DNA of 64,000 nt, taken from Protonemura montana. Lineage: Eukaryota > Arthropoda > Insecta > Plecoptera > Nemouridae. The notes beneath the pieces are model-generated. The model saw nothing but the letters and a program-made list of their open reading frames with translations, made no database searches and was not told the DNA's origin. The stretch lies in the NCBI GenBank assembly GCA_947568835.1, contig OX387605.1, positions 16,186,418 to 16,250,417 of the forward strand, read 5' to 3'. The first letter of the stretch is position 1. Each line of letters opens with the position of its first letter. The translations under genes and the position numbers were made by a program. Shown here piece after piece: positions 24,641 through 36,400 of the stretch.

Positions 24641-26940
24641 ATAGGTTAATACCGCTGATTCCAAGGGAGATCTGATTTTTTACCTATTGTGCTCACGGAG
24701 GTATACGAACACAAATTCATGGCAAATCATTATTAAACTACTTTGTCATGTTATTGATTATATACATTACCTTTATCGTAGAGTGCAATTGATGCAAAAA
24801 TTAACTAAACACTAGCATCATATTCTATGGAACTTGTGTACAAACGCGAATATCTCGACGCAAATGTCACTCAATTATTACTGTCAATGTGATATACACA
24901 TTAGCGCCATTTTAACAATGCGTGCATACATTTTAACGTCTGCCATCGTCGCCATAGCAACAGCGTAACAAATATTCCTAACGGCATAAATTTTGAATAA
25001 GCTGTCACTTGCTGTACATGTCCATTCTCTCTCATGGCACTTCATAAGCATGCGTATCGGCGTTCACATCGCCGCAAGGGCACATGTGCGTTGCGGTCGA
25101 TGATTGGAGTCATCAACTCGCGGTGTCGTCGTCAAAAGACGACCCTCGAGAGCAGAATTACTGCTGAACATCACCCCGTATTGGAACATACACCTAGCTT
25201 TATTTGTAGGGACTACGTATATGCTACCCGCAACACGAGTGGATAACCGTTCATCTGCTTATCTCGTTTACCTATATAACCAATTTATGGTGATCCTTTA
25301 TCCTTCCATTATCCTTCGTCTACCTTTATAGTTCACGTTGAGTTATTATAGTCAACTAGCGTTTAAATATAGGCAAAGGTTTAAATATAGGTTATACTTA
25401 TAAAATATAGGAAGCGCGATGAATCTATCGGCTAGGATATAGGTGCAAAAAGTGATGGCAGCAGCACGTCAAGTTTGCTGCATCGGCATTACTCGAGAAC
25501 TGCATCAAGAAATGCTCTTGAGGCGGTTAGACCATGTGCAGCATACTTGACCCAACTATCCGCGTTGCCTGCATCTTCACTCGTGTAAATTGACTGACGT
25601 TATCCTCCTTTTCTCCTTGCCAACACGATGGAATGAGCGAATCTTTATCGCGAGCTTTTTCTTGGTCATCAATCACGATTTGCTGATTGATGCAGTCCAT
25701 CACGTCTGTGTGTAGACAGCACGCACGCATACACCTGCCACCACCTACCTGTCTCTGTACTCAGTCGCCGCATGCCTATACAGTTCGTTTATTACCGGCC
25801 TAATGGACGGCCGGTAGCATTGTTATAGTCATCTCATTCGGTTTGATACACCAAAGCATTATCATGTGTTTAAGCTAATGGCTTAATAGTGTCAGAGCGC
25901 GGCTGGGTTGGATTAACATTTTGTTGTATATGGCTGACTTATTGGGATCAACGTTTGCAGGCGTGATGTTTGTCTATCGGTGCAATTAGACCTTTGAAAT
26001 GCATGGTTTTTTATATGCACGTGAAAGTTAAGCCAGGCAGTGATATCGGGTGCTGAATGGGTGACCACTCATAAATTGCGATTCCCGGATTCTCGTAGCT
26101 GTGACCTGAAATAGTAATCATGAAGATGAATTCAATTCACAGTACATTGAATCATGATCGGATGTTAATCCCGAATCTAGTGCGAGTTTGAGAGTTTTGG
26201 AAATAAAAGATCCACATCCCGTCTCGCTTGAATGGTTCGGAAAGTTTTGGCGGCGCATCAGGATCAGCCGGTGTTTGTCCATCGATGCCAAGAGTTAGGT
26301 GGAAGTCAGGAGAGGTTGACCGCACTGCTGATGCCGTTGGTAAGGGCGTTAGGTCGGGACTTGCCCTTAGCCACACCGATGTGTCGACGCGATTTCAGTC
26401 TGCGGTACGAGCCCCGACTGCCGATAACTTGCCAGTTTGTCGGCTGTTTACCCCGGGCTTGCATAATTTCGAACTCTGCTAGCTTCGAGTGACGGCAACG
26501 CCGACCTCGCGTACCTCACTGTTAATGAGTTTACTTGCAATGTGGCCATACTCGAGGCACCAAGTTTTACTGTAATTAATTGGAGCAATTTAGAAACATT
26601 AAAACTTGTGTGCTTTGACGGACGCTGCCATGAAGTTTGTTAAGTGATGTTTACCCATTGTTTTGAAAATTTCATGACATTAAAGAGCCATCCACGAGAT
26701 CTGCTTAACAAGGAAACAAAATGTTCTCTCTTTTTTTTTCGTTTTGTTAAAGCGGAGATAGAAATTAACATCGTTACTGTCGTTTCGTCTGAGCTTAAAA
26801 TACTCTTCTTCACTTTATTCTGTCGATAAAAGAAAGTATGCTTTAGGTTGGGAGTAAAAAGTAACAGCTCAGCTAGCGCCCCTTGATTGCAGATACTGGT
26901 TTGATCTAAGTCCAGGGTTGAACAGCGTGACTGTTGGCGA

Positions 26941-26968
26941 GGGTTGGGTTGGGGGGGGGGGGGGGGGG
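26941..26968 (+). repeat. G-rich run with G-quadruplex potential
   Basis: GGGTTGGGTT is followed by 18 consecutive G. Several sets of four G-triplets are available for a quadruplex on the + strand. The length of such a run is often misassembled, so the exact count is uncertain. Confidence 0.8.
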
Positions 26969-29900
26969 ATTGACAGCGCACACAGATTCAACTTTAAACA
27001 CGTCTTTTCAACTTAACAAGGCAATCAGGGGCACACCTTCGATTTATCTCTATACCTACCAGACTTGCAGCTGAATGCCAGCTTGTAAAGGCGGCGAGAT
27101 TCGATCGAAGGAAAAGCTATCGGAAAAAACATTTTCCCCGTGGGAGTTTTTCGTAAGTCCAAACAGCAAGGCACGTCCCACGACTGGCCTCGTGGACAAT
27201 GCAGGTTAATCGAGATCTCGGGGCTGTTTGGGGCTCCGGTCGCTCCTAGCCCCGTTCGACCCCTAGGGCCGAACGTACTCCCCTAAGGAGTGAGGGTGGG
27301 AGAGCGCAAGCTGGCTTTTGCAAAGAAACCCAACCGATATTTACCCTCGGGTGTGTGTAGATGCTACGACCGAATTAACGGATAGTTTCTCGTATTTGGA
27401 AGGTCGTTGCTTTTCAATGCACTCTCCTAATCGTAATTACTGGGGTTTGGGAAATGTTGGACTGTTTCTTATTTACGGAAGATAAAATTGCATGATGTGA
27501 CAATCGTCTTCTCCCGGAAATGTTCAACTTGAAGCTATTCTGCCGCATAGACCTACTCGTTTTTACTGACATGATCGAATTGCTACCAGTGCGATGATAT
27601 TTATTCGTACACATCCTTTATTATATCCACCTTTTCTCATTTGAGATGTATAGGATGTAAAACTTGAGCTACTCCATTCCAAAATGGCATTTCGAGATAG
27701 GAGCTGTCTCATATTTTGACATCTCATACTTTGCAGTAGAATGTAGATGCCGTTAAAATGATTCGCTCAGGGCTCAAAAATCTTTCTTTGAACAGACGGA
27801 AAACTTATTCTATACATCACGGTGACTTTAACTTTGATCTTTTTTACCTTCAAGGAAATGCGTAACATAAAGTAAATGTTGCAATGAGCGAATCCAGGTT
27901 TAATATTATTCATAGCTTATTACCGTAGTGTTGGTATTGAGAAAAATAAATAAAATCCAAGTATACTTTATGACGTCGATGAAGATGTCTCGGAGTCTTA
28001 CCGTGATGCCGACTTCTTTTATAGCCTTTGTTCATTTATATTACAAACGCAATTTCAAAATAATACTGCAATCGAGCAATCAATCACTACCGTGTCAAAC
28101 TAACTAGACATGTCGAAGTTAGCTAAAAGAAGTTATTGATTTTGCTCAGCACTCGTTTTCCCTTCAACCACTCTAGCTTTAATCTATTCCGTTCCTCTGT
28201 CGAGTTAAGCTACGATTTATATCGATTTGCAGCGTCGACATACGCGCCGATAACTCGGGGCGACACTTCGCGCAAACCAATTCCGATTCGAATCATCCCC
28301 AAATCCACAGTTTCAAATTTAATTTGTCACTCTGCTATTACCTCTTTCGCAAGCAACATCTCCCCTTTTCCCAGTTTGCGTGTTATTATTGCTTGAAAAA
28401 ATACACCATCCGTTAGAAATTTCGATAGCATTACACTCCTAAATTGAACACCTCGTTAGGTTCTGTCACATTTTCATCAAGTTAAACATAGGATTCCTTT
28501 AATATACTCGGCAAAACTGTGTATATAGTGCAAGGCGGTGAATGAAAACGCGTTGCTGGTGCAGCCTCACCCCTTACCAGCTGCTCAGCTGACTGCTCAT
28601 CAGGCTAATTAGATCCACGGATGTTTTAGAGACTTTGCGGCACAGGGAGAGTAATTCGCCGAGTGCTGAGATGCGCCTTGCATAAATTGCTGGAGTGGTG
28701 TCTGCCCTCATCTCTATCGGTAGCGTGCTCCTCTCTTCACAGCCACCCTCTTCTATACCAAAGGCAACAGCAACCTGCCATGCCGTGGCGTTATGAAATT
28801 CAATAATGAGAGCAAACCTTTTTCTGCCAACTCAGCAGCAGCAGGAACATCCACTTTTGCATCGTTTTTTATAAGATATGCTTTAGGTGGGATTGCGGAG
28901 GACGCCAAACAAAATCAATGGCCGTTGCAACGAATTCTCAAATCTCATTCTAAGCGAAATACAATTTTATTCAGCTGCCATTGGTTAGTTTCTACAGGAC
29001 TGGGGTGCACACAGTGTATATCCCATCACGTGTGGAGCCAGTGAGTGAGTGAACGCTTGCTCGTCCGAACGAAAACCAACCCCACATATGATTTAGCGAA
29101 AAGAGTTCTACTGAATGCGATAAATTTTCCAAGCAAACCAATTCCCAAAGTTACTAGATGGGAACCGAAAACCCACGTATACACCCACCTACTAGCGTTA
29201 TGAAAATGAAAAAAAAAGTAAAATTTCTCAGAAATGAAACACACATACATTTTCTGAATACGAAAATTTTTGCAATATAAAATAATCAGCCCCTCTTGTG
29301 TCATTGCGCACCATTGGGCCCAAGACCTGGAGGTTGGGTCCTGGTAGCTGGTATAGAAAAGCGGTGTCTCAGGAACTGTTTGCACCAACCAAGTTTCTCG
29401 TGGTTTTCCAATTACGAACTCGAGCTAAGTTGCGAGTGCAAGTACAAAGCAAACTACTTGAGAACGAAGTTACCATTCATGTTACAGCGTTACGTCGCTC
29501 GCTACATGAGTAGTTAGTCCAATGAGCATGATATACCACTGTGATCATGCTACGTGCTCAGATCTGCTGTGCGACCCACAAACTGGGGGACTTATGCCCC
29601 AATTGCGTTTTGCATGATAATTAGTATAGAGTAACAAGCACCACCGTATTGTCTCTAGAAACGCATTGTGATCGAATGCGAGCTGATCTAGACTACTTTT
29701 ATATCAAATTGTGCTCCGTACCAAAATTATTCTTCCTTTTAAGATTAGGCTATAGGGATTAGTTTTGAGTACAATCCTCTAATCCTCTCAGTCGATTCAA
29801 AATGCAACATTTCTCTACAATTTCACTTCTTTTTTTTAACAGCTGCCGTATCGGTTAGCCTAAACGTATGATTAAAAATTCTTTTGGTAGGTGCATGTGT

Positions 29901-31319
29901 TTTCTACCGCCCTGCAAGTTTCAGTCGATTCCAATCAATATTCTATATGCAATTGGCCGCAGAAGAAGGGACTGTTTTTCAGCTAAACCAAAGATTGCCA
30001 CGAAACGACTTGAGCTAAAAACTTGAAATTAAACGCTAATGTTGTTGACACAAAACCATGTTCTTTATCCACGACTTTTGTCGAAATTCGGTTTGGTTCA
30101 CACATAAATGTATTTCATATATTTTTTTAACAAAATTGCTAATATATTTTTTCGGAGTGCAACTTCGTATTGAAACTAACGGTAGGAACTAAATAATGTA
30201 AATATTTGTTTTGAAAAAAATCACGAGCGCTGTAACTCCAATGAGCTAGGCGGTACACGTTTAATTGATAATTGTAAACACAGAGGTGAATCGATGCAAT
30301 TATCTGTCCAAAAACTGCTAGTTGTTCCCCTCACCCGGCTGTCGAAGCAGCGTTATCGCCTTAGATTTCCTAGCGCACAGTATTATAATAATTGCCGAGC
30401 GACTGCAGTGACTGAGCTGAGCAACAATTCATCTCCTTCCACGATCAGAGGCTGCCAGAGTCTTGAGAAATATCGACGGCGAAATTTAGCGTCAACTTGT
30501 ACGGCGGAATGGGATGGCAGTGGTCTGTTACTTACGTTATGCCTAAAGTCGTCATGAATCATGATACGTTAAAACCAATGAAAACGTTTGGACTTTCGGC
30601 CTGTTAGACTATTCAAATTGCCGGTCTTTCATTAGCCCAATGTGTCGACAGTTTTGGTGCTGCGTGGTTATGATTCTCGATAATACAAGTAAAATAAACG
30701 GTAATCAATAAGAAAGAGTAATAAGTATATAAAGGGTGATTTCTTGTTCCCTGTTTTGTATTATATATTCATACTTCACAATCACATTTATACAAGGCAT
30801 AAGTCACTCAATTATTTCGTTCAATCTATTGCACCGACAAGTTCAGTTCGGTACAGAAAGAATCTTACGTTACAATGCACCTTAGTGCAATGTAATGAAC
30901 GAGTTTGTAACTCCGCAGACGCAGTACCTACAATCATTCCTTTTTCTTAGCTATAAATCGTACAAGCGATATGTCAAATCTAGTCGGCTGCTAATTTCGG
31001 CATGTAAAGTGCATGCTACTGAACTAAATTGTAATATCATATTTCAGCCCGATAGACTGCGTGGAGATTGCTTATAAAAATACCGTGTGCTGTTTGGAAG
31101 TCGCTGTGAGCCTCGCATACCGTGCATTAACGAACATGACCATATGTCGCATTGACATTGTTGGTTAAGAAATTATGTCAAATCGCTAAATTTGGGGCTA
31201 GGATATCGTTCAAAAAAGATTTCCACGAAAATTTTTTTGGAAAGTAATGTGGATTGTTTCAAATTTCAGAAATCGATCAATTTATATGTATTTTTACATG
31301 ACGGGTGCTTATCTCTTGT

Positions 31320-31350
31320 GTCTTAGACGATTATTCAAATCGTCTTAGAC
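31320..31350. repeat. Imperfect hairpin, 13-base arms
   Basis: GTCTTAGACGATT (31320-31332) and AATCGTCTTAGAC (31338-31350) pair at 12 of 13 positions around a 5-base loop. The arms share the direct repeat GTCTTAGAC. The function is unknown. Confidence 0.6.
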
Positions 31351-31951
31351 ATCAGTAGCATAGCCAGACACCCACGTGATACACTCCCATTTTGCCACGG
31401 TAGAAAATGTGTGGAAAGTGAAAATGCACACCACGTCCCGTATGATGCGTTTAACACTGTCCTCTATGCAAGTAATGCACTAAATATTCAAAGGTGTGGC
31501 GCTGAGAGGTAAAACTTAGTTTTCTAAAGAAAAATATCTCTCACTTTCTGTTTCATTCGGCTCAGACGGTTTGAAACGAAACGAGCCCAATTTAAAACGA
31601 TCGCTCGGGATTGAACAAAACGGAACTTTATCTAGATTAATTATTATCTGCTGGGAAATCTCAACAAGTTTCTTAATTTCATAATTTTTCATTAAGTTTC
31701 GTAATGCAAATAAAAGGAAGTAATTAATTGCGTCCCAGGATCACGGATGACTTAGCTGGTTGGACTTCGCTAGAGCGAGCTCCATCGACGAATTAGGGTA
31801 TTCCTAGCGTCGCCTCGCAAATTTGATTGATGAAGATGAAAAGTCAGACAAGCGGAATCGAGCAAAACGTGTTTATTAGCACTAGCGGCACCACACAAAT
31901 CGGTTTACCCTGATCTGCGTGTCGAGTTCCAGTGATTTCATTTGTTTTTAG

Positions 31952-32084
31952 AAGTTTGGATGAAAACGTCAAAGATTACAAACGTCGACTGCGGAGAGAC
32001 CACAAACAAGGCACAGACGACGAGATGAACTGGGATGATGTTTTCCAAGTTCTATCTCTGGAGTCTGTTCAAGCGTGTTTTTGA
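31952..32084 (+). CDS. Candidate 3'-terminal coding exon of an unrecognised gene
   Basis: A good acceptor (TTCATTTGTTTTTAG, ending 31951) is followed in phase 1 by 43 open codons and a TGA. The peptide is hydrophilic and protein-like: SLDENVKDYKRRLRRDHKQG, then TDDEMNWDDVFQVLSLESVQ and ACF. It combines a basic KRRLRR patch with an acidic cluster and two amphipathic segments. I do not recognise the family and found no matching upstream exon in the preceding kilobase. A chance frame after a chance acceptor remains possible, and the call rests on splice signal plus composition. Confidence 0.25.
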
Positions 32085-33297
32085 TGCTGAACGCAGTTGG
32101 GCGCAAGCAATCGCATCACAGATATATTAATATTTGTAAGGAATGAACGGTAGAGAAGGAGCAAAGCAAGTGAGTCTGAGGAAAGGAATGCTAAGTTAAA
32201 TTGAGACACTGCTGGACTTCAGCCAGACAAAGCTCATGCCGCCAGATTACTACTTGAAATGCATTCCTTGGCCGATGCACATTATACCCATTGCACGTTT
32301 GGCTTTGACGTTAAACAAACCGCCCCAGCGAATTTCTTCCACTCTATTTGTTTGATCGTCAAAGCAACGCCAGCTCTGACGATCGACCTCCGAATGCAAA
32401 TTAGACTATTCTCTAAAGCAACTGCAATTTGGTTACAAATAAAACATCCCACTTCCTGGCAACAAACTCTATAGTACTGTTAAAATCTTCCACTTACTGG
32501 ATCTCACCGTATTCTCAATACTTATTACTTCCAGGACTCTTACCGTTAGGGGGATATCTTCCGGAAAACGAGTGTAAAGGCTGGTGAAAAAGCTTTAATG
32601 CCTGCAAAGCCACGACTAACTCTTCCGGAGCTAACTTTTATTATCACACCATACCATCAAAGTTTGTGAATACTTTTGGTCGGTTCCCCGAAAGGCGAGA
32701 TGTAAAATTGAAACAAGAAACGCAGATGAGTGTCTTTGAGGGTTGACTGGGGGACAAAAAACTTTATTATCTTCCAGGGGGACCTCCCCTGGGAGATCCC
32801 AGGACCCATACTTGGTGGGGTAATGTATCATTAATATCTTTGCCCCTGCGTGCGTAAGAACGTAATGGGCCCTGACATAGCTGTAAGAACAGGGACAGTG
32901 TATCGTTGTTGCTAGCTTCTAGCTAATTACTAATTCGATTTTCGGTAATCATTAGGGATGGTCGGCTTTGAATTACTGTTTGTTGTGCAGAGAAGTTAAG
33001 ATGTCTCTGGAGTGAGTGCTTTAGTTACCTGCAGCCTGCTTTGAACAGCGACTCGAGCCAATTATAAGTGTAACGAATAGAGAACTCGCTGAACGGATTT
33101 TGTATTTAAGCGAATTATATTATTAGCAAAATGGACGCGCACCATAAATGGTGTATGATCATGTTCATTTAATGGGCTTGCTCATGGGGCTTGCTTATAG
33201 TTTGCCTTAGGATTGAGCGGTGAAACATTGGCTGCTGCATCTTGAAAGTTTACAAAGAGACACTGATTAATATGGCAAAAAAGGCAATTCTAACAAA
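32085..33297. other. Intergenic stretch
   Basis: No recognised gene or repeat. Frames are short on both strands and nothing I see explains the segment. Confidence 0.5.
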
Positions 33298-33470
33298 CCA
33301 GGGGTCGGATCCACAAAACAGAGTTTAATCTTATAATCCCCAAATGGTGGTAAAGTTGTTATCACCGTGGTAAAAACCTCTGAAAATCTGAAAATACCCT
33401 TTTTGTTTGGCTGAGCATCTTTAAGATCCGGAGTTAAAATTAAATTCTGTTTTATGAATTCAGTCCCAGG
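33298..33470. mobile_element. Candidate decayed MITE, about 173 bp
   Basis: The first and last ~36 bases are imperfect inverted repeats (about 27 of 36 matches). Both ends share the block AAAACAG followed by a TTTAAT stretch. In the outer 24 positions six of seven mismatches are transitions, as expected of an old, deaminated copy. The interior is non-coding. The superfamily is not assigned because no target-site duplication survives. Confidence 0.45.
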
Positions 33471-36400
33471 TGTGAAAAGTTCTTGTTCGCAGACAAATAA
33501 ACTGTATCTAAAGTAAATATTTCATCAACATGTCACATATCACTTCTGAGCTTTATCAGTCATCCTTTTTCAAAATGGCCGCTCCCAAGCATGCAATTTT
33601 CGGAGAGTTTCACAACAAACATTTACATTTATCCTCCTGTGAAAATAATTGTGAGTTGCGAGGGCAAAATGATGTAGTGCTGCAGCCGTTTCATTGTATA
33701 GAGACAACACTGTGAACGAAACTATTTCTCGCGCAATTCAAAAGCTAAATATAGACCAATCAGAAGCATATGAGTTATGACGGGAAATCTATTATCATTA
33801 ATAATATTGGTCAGTGGCCAGCACTTTCAACGCTGAAAAAGTGCGTTACGCAACGCTTCTTTGTCATTTGATCAACTTGTTTTCCAAGACTTCAAACATT
33901 TTTAAAAAATCTTCGAGTCTTAAAGAGACAATAGAGACAATTAACAGTTATAACCAACTAATAAAATTGATCGATTTCCGTAATTCGATATTATGAAATA
34001 CCCCACACCCATCGTTACCGTCATCTAATTTATCACTGTCTCCCATCCTAAGCACACAACAGAAGCGGTAACTCGCACGCTTGACCTGCGGTGACAGTAT
34101 TATAAAACCAAACTTTTCCAAAATGAAACAAAAGCGCAGCTTCATCACTCACATCAAACACATAGCTCAAGTTCTGGACCTGACCTTTGTCTGTTGGGCG
34201 TAGTTGGCCAAAGATTGGAAGGAAGAGGGACCATCCGTTTCGCGATTGACCCTAACAGTACTTGGGTGTCAAACGTGGTGTCAGGGTACAGTATGAAACG
34301 CGTCACTGACCGTCGCCTATGGTATTACGCCTCTCGATGGGGCTAAAAACTATCAGACCGCCATCCTCTGTCCGTGATTAACAATGGACCTTTGTTTGCA
34401 TATAATTTACATGTAGTAATATGTTCAAATATTTTTCCTGAGATGGTTTCTTGTACCGTAATTGTGAGTCACCTTGCGTCCAGAAGGTCATGGGAACGAC
34501 TTGGATTATTCAATGTCTGTCTGTGAATGGTGTGTATGATTGCGTTAATGTGTAATTACATGCTTATTACATAGTTAGATTAGATGAGCTGTAACACTGT
34601 GCGAATTGGCGGTGTTTATTTCGTAGGCGAGTACCACCTAGATCTTGCTCATATAATTGTAAAAATCAGGTGCGCAAGGTTCAGTTCCTCCTGCACAACG
34701 TCAAGTTCCTTGCTCAAAAATAGTGTCGATAAATATTGGGGTGGAACAAAGTGCAGTTTAATTCCATGATTGATTAGAGTCAGCCATAAATGCATAATGG
34801 CACCCTCCCTCTCTAGCTATGAAAACTTTGAGTGGCTCCAGCTGATTAAGGATGCAGCATGTATAGGTATGCAGCGTTCATACGGGATTATAAGCCGGAC
34901 AATGTAGCTTTGTTATTTCTGTGTACAAGGAGAAAAGCAAATTTCTTCTCCCATTCCGCGTAACTTTTAATAAGCTTAGCATATACATAGTTCCATTTTC
35001 ACAATGCTCTGTTCTTGAACGTTTTTTTAATAACGAAGTTATGCAAATTAAAACTAAATTAAAACAACGTGCACTGAGAAGTTACAATATATAACACGTA
35101 TATTTTGTGAATATTTACATAGATTCAGTTTCAGTTTTCATTTTTTTTTCACGGGAAACTTCGAAAAAACTTGCCAGTACGTCTGAATGTCGGATGGGCA
35201 GATAATTGTGTTATAACGCGACTAGTTTGGCATCTCAAGACTTCTCTCAGATTTCCCGAGTCGTCGGTAAAGATGCGTCAGGCGCGGCAGGGATCTCAGA
35301 TCAAGAGAAAAACGAAAAACTTCCCAAATCTAGCCAGCTGAAAACAAGAATCTTTCTCATTGAAAGTAGAAACCCCGTGCGAAACTGGTTCAGGAAATTG
35401 AAAGCCTGGATTGAAGAAGCTTTGTTTCCAGGGCGGAGCGCGCGCTAACTTTGAAGAAAATAAAAAGAGTGTGTGTTTCTTTTGTCGAAGAAAAGCTCAA
35501 GAAAATCGCGCTAAAGAGCAACCATACACGTAAGGTTAGTAATAAAGAATAACGATCGGTAGGTTTTAGCCCAAGCCCCACAGGACAGGTGATTTTGAGC
35601 CTTGGTGGTCTTGTATCCTTGGTACGTAACCAGACTTCCTTTAGTCCTGACTCCTGTGGCAAAGCGGTTTCGCCCACGCTCAGAAACGTCCAACATCCAG
35701 CCAAAGTTCTTGTTCCTTACACATGGCTTCGCGCACGGTTATTAAATTCAGTGCCGAAATTACAATGGTTTTTTTGTGTATGTTTATATAATGCAGGAAA
35801 TCCTGTAAAATTTCATAGGATGAGACAAAAAGATGGGTCATGGGTTTTGGATTTGTATGGATAGCAGGAAAGAGATGCACTGATGTTTGAGGCTTTAATG
35901 GATAGTTTCAGGTGGGAATTATTATTATCCTCATAATAATGTGTAACCATATGGCAAAAAGAAAATAAATCGACATATTGCACTTTCTTTGAGATGGGCG
36001 TAGGACCTAGATGACGACTCGGTCGCGAATTAATAACTGTGTTTAAACCTGGCTTTTCCTTGACAATGTCGAACAGCGCACTGCTTCAGAAATAGTGGCT
36101 TTGTTTGACATGGATTGGATTTTAACACTTTACCGAGGTAATTTAAGTTACCAGTTAGCATTGGGTGCGGTTTTGCGCACACCTTTTTCAAATGAAAACA
36201 TCATAATACAACTTTCGCCCTTGCAGGTGCACAACTTGAATGTATCAATCGTATACCGTTTCATTTGCACACATCTACCATAGAATTATCTTGAATATTG
36301 GCATAGGTTTATTTCACAATATCCGTTCCCTTAGCTATAAGCTATAGCCCTCGCATTGTATAAATATTTATTAGGTACACTTCTCGGTTTCTACAAGCAT

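Larger units (their letters stand above)
24660..31951. other. Gene-poor intergenic stretch
   Basis: No recognised gene. Minor features: an 8-bp perfect stem (25793-25800 with 25809-25816), a G-rich run at 26941-26968, a GC-rich patch near 27200-27310 with a 21-base near-palindrome around CCTAGG, and a 13-base hairpin at 31320-31350. The region 26228-26492 is GC-richer and open in several frames, but none resembles a known domain. Confidence 0.5.

Noticed and set aside
26228-26492. GC-rich segment open in three frames, possible exon
   Set aside because: No consistent splice pair, and none of the three peptides resembles a domain.
27250-27290. Near-palindrome around CCTAGG as a structured RNA or terminator
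   Set aside because: Only 21 bases with two mismatched pairs, no associated gene.
32631-32831. Minus frame with CPPVNPQRHSS, possible exon
   Set aside because: No family recognised and no splice context.
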